Positions 57,122 through 64,000 of a stretch of 64,000 bases of DNA are shown one piece after another. The stretch covers positions 241,001-305,000 of the forward strand of contig JAVKOQ010000025.1 in NCBI GenBank assembly GCA_031835245.1, in the 5' to 3' direction. Within the stretch, counting starts at the first letter, position 1; every line of letters begins with the position of its first letter. A program made the position numbers and the translations under genes. This stretch comes from Balamuthia mandrillaris. Lineage: Eukaryota; Discosea; Longamoebia; Balamuthiidae. The notes under the pieces were generated by a model, which worked only from the letters and a program-made list of their open reading frames with translations, was not told where the DNA came from and did no database searches.

Positions 57122-59130
57122 TCATATGTGAAGAAAACGATTTGCAGTTGAAGTTGTGGTGGAAGCAGCAGCAGCAGCAGAGGCTTTTCTTCTTTGTGCT
57201 ATGGTGGACTCGAGCGGCGTTTTGAAGAAGAGACCATCCCGCTGCACGTCGATCGCTTTGTTCATGGAGGAGCGGAGCGTTTGCCGTTTGTCCATCGTTA
57301 GCTCTTGGTCCTGCTTGGTGGCTCCTGGTCGGTCCAGTTCCTCTTCTTCCTCCTCTTCCTCCACTTCTTCAGTTGCTGCTTCTGCTGTAGGTTTTTCAGG
57401 CGTGAACCATGCGTGCTTTAGCGTTTGTTTTGTGGTGTAACGAATTGCTGGATCTTTTTCTAGCAGATGTCTTATCAATTCTTTGGCTGCATTTTTTTGT
57501 TGCAAGCTGGTTTAAAACAAAACCACGAAAAGAAAGAGGAACGGAGTTCCTTACCACAACCAGAAACGAGGAGAGAATCGGGATCAGCAGGAAACTCGTA
57601 GAGGCCTTCTTCAACGAGATCCATTATCTCTTCATCGTCCTCGCCATGGAATGGTGGCTTTCCAAATAAACTATTCCACAAATTCATAAGAAAGAAGGAG
57701 GAGAGGGAGAGGGAGGCAAAAGTGACGTACACGAAATACATTACACAACCAAGAGCCCACATGTCAACTCCATTATCATAAATTTCATTTGCTACTATCT
57801 CAGGCGCTGCGTTCATTTTCAGTGAGAAGGACGAAGAAGCCAAAGAAGCAGAATAAGGCGAAGGAAAGGAGGAGGAGGAGGAGGAGGAGGAGGAGGAGGA
57901 GGAGGAGGAGGAGGAGGAGGAGGAGGAGGAGGAGGAGGAGGAGGAGGAGGAGGAGGAGGAGGAGGAGGAGGAGGGAGGAGGAGGAGGGAGGAGGAGGAGG
58001 GAGGAGGAGGAGGAGGAGGAGGAGGAGGAGGAGGGAGGAGGAGGAGGAGGAGGAGGAGGAGGAGGAGGAGGAGGAGGGAGGAGGAGGGAGGAGGAGGAGG
58101 AGGAGGAGGAGGAGGAGGAGGGAGCAAGAGCAAGATCTAGAAGAAGAAGAAGAAGAAGAAGAAGAAGAAGAAGAAGAAGAAGAAGAAGAAGAAGAAGAAG
58201 AAGAACAAGAAGCGAAGAAATACAAACCAACGTAGTTGACAGAGCCGCAAGGGGTGGCCAAGCTGTCTTTGCCAAACTTTGCCAATCCAAAGTCAGTTAT
58301 GCAGATATCCGTTTTTTTAGGATCTTTGGAAGAGCACAACATATTCTCCGGCTTAGGAAAGAAATAAAGAAAGGTTAGCAACATGGGAACAACTTAACAA
58401 CAAAAAAAGTAATCCATCGTTGAACATACCTTCAAGTCTCTGTGACAGATGCCTTTGTCGTGGAGATAGTCCAATCCTAAACACATCTGACGGATGATCC
58501 GGCGGGCGTCTGCCTCGCTGAACTTTTGGTTTCGTACAATAGCGTCAAACAGCTCTCCACCTTCCATCCTTTGGAAACAATGTCACAACAAATAACAGAA
58601 CGAACGCGCGAGGAAGTGATGAGAAACATGCGACAAAAGCATAAGAGGAAAGAAAGAACCTAACGAAAGAAAGGGCGATCAAATAAAAGAACAACGAACA
58701 AAGAAGAACGAAGAAGAAGAAGAAGAACAAGAACAAGAAGAAGAAGAACAAGAACAAGAACAAAGAAGAAGCACAAGAACAAGAAGAAGAAGAAGAAGAA
58801 GAAGAAGAACAAGAACAAGAAGACGAAGCTAAAACGAAGAAGGAGACGGAGAAGTAGAAGGAGAATATGAGATGGGCGAAAGTACAAGTCGAGAACGAGG
58901 CAAATGTCCAAATGGGACTCATAGATTTGGTGCACTTTAACAATGTAAGGGTGGTCGCACTCCCGAAGGATGTCTATTTCGGTGAGCACCCGCTGCTTTC
59001 TCTTGGCGGTGTCTATCTTGGCCTTGTCTATGATCTTGATGGCATACTTCTTTCCGGTCGTCAGCTGAACGCCTAAAACTACATCGGAGAAACTCCCACT
59101 ACCAATCAAACAAGGGAAGTTAAAAAAAAG

Positions 59131-59161
<31 letters not shown>

Positions 59162-59445
59162 ACTTGAAAGAAACGAACGTACGTTCCGATAATGTCTTCA
59201 AACTCATAGACCTGGTCAACGGGTGGATTTATGACAGAGTCCCTCACAATCTGTTCCCAACTCAAAGGCGGGGAGTTGTCCTCTGGCAGCTCGCTGATTT
59301 GTTTGTCGGTGGTCTCCCCGCCGTCCTCCTTCTCCGACAGTTTCTCTCCTGGCACATCCCCATCAAACTCCTCTTTCCTCCGAGGTGGCTGTTGCGGCGA
59401 GCCAAGATTTGGCTCAAGCACACTTTGTTGTGCCATTTCTTCCAT
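57122..59445 (-). CDS. CaMK-family Ser/Thr protein kinase
   Basis: About eight exons. The N-terminal 80 residues are charged and precede YEFEDIIGTGSFSDVVLGVQ (P-loop formed across an intron). Kinase landmarks are KKYAIKIIDKAK (Lys), ICLVLDLMEGGELFDAIV, the catalytic loop ICHRDLKPENML, ITDFGLAKFG, GSVNYVAPEIVA, VDMWALGCVMYF, and RYTTKQTLKHAWF. All catalytic residues are present. After the domain come a Glu run and DKRQTLRSSMNKAIDVQRDG, a tail seen in CaM-kinase relatives. A calmodulin-binding helix is possible but not certain. The intron between the activation segment and APE carries an unusually long AGG/AGA tract (57867-58206). The ATG at 59443-59445 gives MEEMAQQSVLEP. Confidence 0.9.
57867..58206. 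repeat. (GGA)n then (AGA)n tract in kinase intron
   Basis: About 255 bp of nearly pure GGA units (with occasional GGGA) followed by a short link (58122-58137) and about 69 bp of AGA. On the kinase coding strand it is an all-pyrimidine (TCC)n/(TTC)n stretch. The exons on each side join as YV-APEIVAN, so it is intronic although long open frames cross it on both strands. Confidence 0.92.
58702..58830. repeat. (GAA)n/(GAACAA)n tract in kinase intron
   Basis: Imperfect GAA-type repeat in the intron between ICLVLDL and MEGGELF. Another GA run lies at 59136-59159 in the preceding intron. Confidence 0.85.
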
Positions 59446-59695
59446 CTCTCTTCTTTTTAAACTTTTAAAAAGAAAAAAGTCTCGTGTCGTCGCTGGCCAA
59501 ATCTCAAAAGTAAAAAAGACGAGCTACGGTTTCGCGGAAGAGTGGACATACGGCAGCCATCAAGCGTGTCTCAACAAGTCCACCCAGAGCAGCAAATTTT
59601 TATTGGCAGCAAAATCAAGAGGTACTTTGGGTGGAGTCCAGGTGTGTGGCCATGTTGCTATGACGTGAGCCTTTTGGGCTACCACGCTCTCACTT

Positions 59696-60271
59696 CCACA
59701 GGTGCACCTCATAACCGAGGTTCAGTTGGGAGGGAGTAATCCCCAAACACGAGGCCAGTTTTACACGGCGGCGGCGGGATGTGGTTGGGGCCTCTTCATC
59801 CGACTCATACTCTGGGTCATAAAATCGTATGAGCGCCAGGCTCTGCTTGGCCTTCCATCCAGCAGCGTTTCTCTCATTGCCGGCGACCAATAACGAGCTG
59901 TAGGAGGGAGGGTAGATGGGGGGCAAGGCTCCTTCTTGGTTGAGAACTTTTTCAAGAGGTTCATAGGGGCCCTTTGTCATGTTTTGCTGCTTTGCAAACC
60001 TAAAGAACCAGGATGGAAGGTCAGCAACCATGTTTGTTGTTTTCTGCAGGGACCCTGACGAAGCATCGGCCTCGTGGGTCGGTGTGCATACATTATCTTT
60101 TGGCCTGTGTTCAGCGTACTGACTTCTGTATTCAGCCTGTTGACTTCATCGGAAAGGCTTTTAAGCTGGGCAAGAACCAGATCGAGTTTTTCTTCCATTG
60201 CGGCGGCTTCTCCAACGCTCCTCCTCCTCCTCCTGCTACCTTTTCTTATCTGTGGTGTTTCCCTCCTTTTT
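59696..60271 (-). pseudogene. Broken coiled-coil frame, copy B
   Basis: Same ancestral frame as at 49593-50068. The N-terminal part (frame within 59977-60315) and the C-terminal part (59690-60031) lie in different frames because of a one-base loss. The C-terminal part is the longer open version here (LPPIYPPSYSSLL, KQSLALIRFYDPEYESDEEA). Unknown family. Confidence 0.6.
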
Positions 60272-60480
60272 TTTTTTGTTGCTTTTTGTTTGCCACCTCC
60301 GGAGTTGAAAGGCACACGTCATCGGGCAACCTCCGAAACTCCGAATCCGCTCTAATAGATAAATTTCAGAGTTACTTGGGTACGAGGTTGAGCAGCTGGG
60401 CACGTCGGAGAAGGACAGAAAGAAGCGCAAGCAGTGCGGAGCACGCCACACGACAGCCAACAATGGGCAAGGAGGAGTGG
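59696..60480 (-). repeat. Segmental duplication copy B
   Basis: Inverted copy of 49276-50068. On the minus strand it reads the coiled-coil frame (KLDLVLAQLKSLSDEVNRLN, then 18 extra bases giving EVSTLNT) and, in another frame, FYDPEYESDEEAP and SCLGITPSQ. One base is missing in the G run after LRQG (near 60050) relative to copy A. At its far end, on the plus strand, ATGGGCAAGGA at 60463 is a relic of the NHP2 start. It reads 16 codons (MGKEEWKRGEG...) and stops at 60511-60513. Confidence 0.85.
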
Positions 60481-60513
60481 AAGAGGGGAGAGGGGAGAGG
60501 CCCCAGACAGTAG
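60463..60513 (+). pseudogene. Relic of NHP2 first exon
   Basis: ATGGGCAAGGA and the preceding leader (AGAAAGAAGCGCA, CCACAC, AACA) match the NHP2 start at 49293. After about six codons the likeness ends, and the frame stops at 60511-60513. Confidence 0.7.
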
Positions 60514-61474
60514 GCAAAGAAAAGCACACCTGATTCAGCGGTCAAGCGCTACTTTTCGAAAGAAAAAAGCGGTATGCATCCCTTCCCCTTTCTTTCTTTC
60601 TCACCCCCCAAGGAGAGACAGGGCAAATCGAATTTGGTGATTATCTCACTAGCGAGTGGCGCAGAGAGGAGAATCTTTTGTGTGTGTGAAACGCGACAAA
60701 CGAGAGTTGGGAGAGGATCAGGAGAGTAACGGAGCGAATTGTGACTTTTAGGCGAGGGCTTGAGAGGAGGCGGCTTTCTAAATCTATATCTTGGAGCTTT
60801 GTTGTTTCATTAATCTGAAGAGAGAAAAACATCATTCCTTCCTTTAGCTTAAGTTTTTGTTTTGTCACCCACTTTCTTGTTCAGCAGTAATCGCCTGAAG
60901 GAGTAAGACGTTATGGAGCTATTAACTTAGGCTCTGGTTGTGTCGTCGTCAAAAGTGATGGGACAGAGGCTCAAAAGGTACGTCAAATTGGAGAGAATGA
61001 GTGACAAGGGAGCGAAACCACTGAGCGGAAAGTAGGGCAGAGAGGAAAGAAGAAAGAGAGGAAGAGAGAGAGAGAGAGAGAGAGGCAGAGAGGTAGAGAC
61101 AAGAGCAACGATGGGAGAAAAGAGTGAGAGGACGAGAAAAGAGAATGAGAGAAAGGGAGAGGGAGAGAGAGGGAGAGCGAGAGCGAGAAGTCAGCCAGCA
61201 AATAGAAAGGAGAGGGAAGATTAGGGAGAAGAGATATGAGAGTTGCTAAGAGCAGGGAGAGCAGGGAGGGGCAGAGAGAATACAGCTCTGACACATCCTC
61301 AGCAAAGGCAGGTGCACGCTTAATTGGGGGCGAGAGTTCTTTGCTTTTCACAAAAAGGCAACCAATACTTTGGCGCCACAACAGCCCGACTATCGTACAA
61401 CGTATTTTACGTGGAGCCCAGACGCAAGGAAAAAGTAAAGAAAAAATTAAAAGTGAGACACCGCACAACGCAAG

Positions 61475-61580
61475 GTACGTTGCCCGTTGTTGCTCTTTAA
61501 CCATTGACCCCGTTTTCGCCAGGCCAACACAACTATTTTTTCTTCTTGTTCTTCTTTATCGTGTTTTATTCACTTTGTAG
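61475..61580 (+). other. Probable leader intron directly before the LRR start codon
   Basis: Donor CAAG|GTACGT at 61474/61475 and acceptor TTTGTAG at 61580; the ATG begins at 61581. It mirrors the leader intron of the homeodomain gene. Confidence 0.5.
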
Positions 61581-62764
61581 ATGCCGTTCCATTCCAAACC
61601 GGAAGATGTAACTCAAAATGCCATACAAGAGTGGCTTGCTGAAAATGAAGTGCGAGACCCCGAAGAAAAGCGTGCTCTTCTTCTGCAATCAGTAGAGCTT
61701 GGCACACTTCCTGTTTGCTCTCTATGCTCCCTTCATATTACTTGGTACCTTTGCTTTTCTCTTCTCCACGCTTTTATTTGTTCTGTTCTCTGCCCTCTTC
61801 TCCGCTCTTTTCTCTGATCCTTCTTCCCTGTCCCTTCGCTCTACTCACATTTTTTAACAAAAGGCTGGTTTTAGAAGATGCCCACATACACACCATTCCG
61901 CCGGAGATCAACTGTCTTTGCTCGCTTGAAGGCCTCCGCTTAGGGCGCAATCGTTTGAAAACATTGCCCAAAGAAATAACTTGTCTCAACAAGTTGTTAG
62001 TGTTGGACTTAGACCACAACTGCCTTTGTTCCCTTCCTCATACTATCCATGGGTTGAGCAATCTTCAGTGTTTACACCTTCGTGGGAACTCTTCTTTACG
62101 TTGCTTGCCATGTTCCATCCTGCAGCTGCGTTTGTCCGAGTTTACCATCGACGAACTTACCACCAAAGAAGAGCAGTTCCTACACTCGTTTTTTGATGGT
62201 TGCAAAAAGAGAAACGACAGCTCAGCCATTCCTACCTATCATGCGCCCAACGACATAACTCCGCAAAAACAAGAAGAGGATGAAGAAGTCGAAGACGAAG
62301 CTGAAGAAAAAGAGAGCAAAACGAAAGTTTGGACGAGCTACACGCCGAGTTCGCTGGTAGACTTGTGCTTAGCGCATTTAGCATGTGCTCGTGAACAACA
62401 CATGGCCAAGGAGGAGGAAGAAGAGGACGAAAGAGCGAGTGACATTGCGTTTTTACCCGAAGAGTTAAAGCACAGCCTGCAATGCAAACGTAAAGAATGC
62501 CACGCGTGTTCCGCTCCTTTTTTCAACAGGGGAACTATCGACGAGCAGATTGAACGAAGAACCTGGAAGCAGCACTGCGACCTCCACGACGAAGAGCAGC
62601 CAGAGGAAGAGAACGAAGAGGAAGAGCGTTTATGCCGTGTTCTGAGGAAACTGTGGAGAAGAGCGCCCGCTCAGCAATTTTGTTTCTGTTCGTTGTTGGG
62701 CAGAAAGGTCCTCCTTCACGGAAACTACTGTCTTGCTTGTGGCGGCTCTCCTTCTGCCGTTTGA
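61581..62764 (+). CDS. Short LRR protein with Cys-rich C-terminal module
   Basis: Two exons (61581-61744, 61864-62764) give 354 residues. About four LRRs lie in the second exon (IHTIPPEINCLCSLEGLRLG, LKTLPKEITCLNKLLVLDLD, LPHTIHGLSNLQCLHLRGN). A linker rich in Glu and Lys follows, then TPSSLVDLCLAHLA and FLPEELKHSL. The C-terminal module has KECHACSAPFFNRG, an acidic spacer, FCFCSLLGRKV and NYCLACGGS: several Cys pairs. Order of parts and the CxxC-FF signature match the larger LRR gene at 21185-23274, so the two are probably distant paralogues. A zinc-binding role of the Cys pairs is inferred. An apparent leader intron ends directly at the ATG. Confidence 0.8.
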
Positions 62765-62798
62765 CTTCACCGCCGCTTTGCTCTAACAAGCCTCCCTT

Positions 62799-62802
<4 letters not shown>

Positions 62803-62833
<31 letters not shown>
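62803..62833 (+). repeat. (TC)n in 3' region of LRR gene
   Basis: About 14 TC units between the stops of the convergent LRR and Cache-like genes. Confidence 0.85.
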
Positions 62834-62835
<2 letters not shown>

Positions 62836-62894
62836 CAACTTAACAACAGTTTCATGCTTCTCCTTTTAGTTGCTTTGTTGGAATAGAAAAAGGA

Positions 62895-63910
62895 TTAAGC
62901 AGGAATCATTCCAGCAAAGTTGAAGTTGATATCAGTGGATTGGCAAACACACTCCTCACACTGGTCAGGGCACGTCTCGCAGGTCTCCGCCTCAGGACAG
63001 CCCGAGCAAGGAAGGTCCAGGTTGAGGTCAGCAGCCACGACACCCCCCTCGAAACGTGCGGTGAAGGAGCGGGACACGAAACCAGAGGAAAAGGTGTAGG
63101 GGAGGGTCCAGCCCTCTCCGTGCACGAACCAGGGCCTCTGCGAGGGGATGTATTCGCGTTCGTCCACGCTGACGGTGGTGCGCAGGCTGCCATCCTCAAA
63201 GAGGTTGTAGGTGTAGATCTTGCTGTCTCTGAAGAAGGCGGGGCACAGGATGGTGGCGTAGTATTGCTCCTGCCCGGATGCACAGATCTCTGAGCCCGTT
63301 ACCTTTTTGTGTGGTGTGATGTTGCAGCAGAGGTTAGTGGAGAGAAAGGTGGTGACTTTCAACAACTGACACAAACAAACTAACAAAGGAGACAGCGCTT
63401 ACATCGTTGGCACAGTTGAACAAGCTGATGTAGACATCATTCCCGGTGGCCAGGTACAGGTCAAAGACCTCATCGCTCTCGGAGAGTCGCATAAAGTTCA
63501 ACAAGCGGCTGGTGATTTCACTGAGATCCTCCAAGCTGGCAGCGTCTCCAGGGTTCTTGATGGTGGTAGCAGCGGTAGTGAGGACCAAAGGAACAGCGTC
63601 CTTGTTCATCAAGCAGAAAGAGCAGGGCTCCCTGGGTGTTCTATCCACACCGACCCTGCCCAGGCCGTATGGAGCCAAGATGGTGGTCACCACCTGTTTG
63701 GTGTCAGAGTCAGGGTAGGCCTCGCTCCAACCTTCCTGGGTGGGCCACCAGGGGCGAGAGGTTGGGTCGTAGGCGGAGGAGCCGGTCTCTTCGGCGGTGG
63801 CAATCTCAAAGGGGACGTCGTCCTCGATGATGAAGTCATGGCGATCCTCATCCCCAAAGAAAAGGGGGTTCCTTACGTTGGCGTAGTACTTGGTGTTTCG
63901 GCACAAGCTG
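62895..63910 (-). CDS. Cache-domain-like secreted/surface protein (5' partial)
   Basis: Two exons are visible (63404-63910 and 62895-63302); a further exon must lie beyond the window, because an acceptor TTTCTCACAG precedes the first. The sequence has two related sensor halves. Half 1 has AYDPTSRPWWPTQEGWSEAY and VVTTILAPYG. Half 2 has EREYIPSQRPWFVHGEGWTL, PYTFSSGFVSRSFTARF and GGVVAADLNLDL. The YxPxxRPW...W...Y and GVVxxDLxL patterns are those of extracellular dCache ligand-sensing domains. Near the C-terminus is a Cys cluster (CSGCPEAETCETCPDQCEEC), then STDINFNFAGMIPA and stop, without a kinase or membrane segment. It may be a soluble or surface ligand-binding protein. Confidence 0.72.
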
Positions 63911-64000
63911 TGAGAAAGGTGTAAGCGGCTTTGCAGGAGCAGGCACTAAAACGGGCAAAACGGAAAAGAAAGAAGCAAACCCAGAAGCAGCGCCCTCATA

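Larger units (their letters stand above)
59446..61580. other. Large intergenic region with duplication copy B
   Basis: The 2.1-kb gap between the kinase start and the second LRR gene contains copy B of the segmental duplication (59696-60480). The rest has GA-rich stretches (61030-61240) and the leader of the LRR gene. No other gene is convincing. Confidence 0.5.

Noticed and set aside
57789-58384. Long open frames of poly-Arg/Glu, poly-Ser and poly-Pro across the GGA/AGA tract
   Set aside because: They are products of the triplet repeat in three frames. The kinase exons splice cleanly across it.
61236-61580. 114-codon plus frame upstream of the second LRR gene
   Set aside because: Lies in GA-rich leader sequence and crosses the probable leader intron; no features.

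Overview
The window is nuclear DNA from a eukaryotic microbe. It holds about 25 protein genes on both strands and uses the standard code. Nearly every gene is cut by short (roughly 50-250 nt) GT-AG introns. Sets with exact, phase-consistent junctions include the MFS transporter, NAA10, REV1, UGPase, UBFD1, calmodulin and the SLC35B-like carrier. The gene mix (GCN1, REV1, NAA10, NHP2, a CaM-kinase-like kinase, a homeodomain protein, a thaumatin-like protein, a Cache-domain protein, long LRR proteins, a SELENOF-like protein) and the pyrimidine-rich introns suggest a free-living amoebozoan-like protist. That assignment is inference; no rRNA or organelle marker is present.

Layout. 0-3.7 kb: the 3' part of an ACAD10/11-type acyl-CoA dehydrogenase ending in a PTS1-like AKL, tail-to-tail with a 2OG-Fe(II) oxygenase-like protein. 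3.9-15.9 kb: GCN1 in more than 30 exons. 16.8-20.5 kb: an MFS transporter with a long charged central loop, convergent with a GYF-domain protein. 21.2-23.3 kb: an intronless LRR protein with a C-terminal Cys module. 23.5-29.8 kb: NAA10, then a phospholipase D-like protein. 30.2-34.3 kb: a secreted protein built from a proline pentad repeat, a membrane-anchored alpha/beta-hydrolase fold protein lacking its nucleophile, and a SELENOF-like protein lacking its redox centre; the last two share a 175-bp divergent promoter. 34.7-37.5 kb: a homeodomain protein. 38.7-40.5 kb: a ureidoglycolate lyase-like enzyme and a thaumatin-like protein. 41.0-46.3 kb: REV1 followed by an apparently complete PIF/Harbinger-like transposon. 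46.9-50.8 kb: an SLC35B-type transporter, NHP2 and calmodulin. 51.7-59.4 kb: UBFD1, an acidic protein of unknown function, UGPase and a CaMK-like kinase. 61.6-64 kb: a second LRR/Cys protein and a Cache-like secreted or surface protein that runs off the end.

Genes are packed tail-to-tail with very short gaps (38-165 bp in seven convergent pairs), while start-to-start gaps are longer and carry candidate control elements. These are TGACGTCA palindromes, clusters of GTCGAC boxes, and a 10-bp inverted repeat in the divergent hydrolase/SELENOF-like promoter. There is no operon logic. Functional themes are housekeeping (translation control, N-terminal acetylation, snoRNP, DNA damage tolerance), calcium signalling (calmodulin and a CaMK-like kinase about 6 kb apart), and secreted or surface proteins.

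The most unusual items are: the secreted pentad-repeat protein; an inverted segmental duplication of about 0.8 kb that copied the NHP2 start region and a broken coiled-coil frame to a second site 10 kb away; two proteins with conserved folds but lost catalytic residues; and introns whose simple repeats are consistently pyrimidine-rich on the coding strand.
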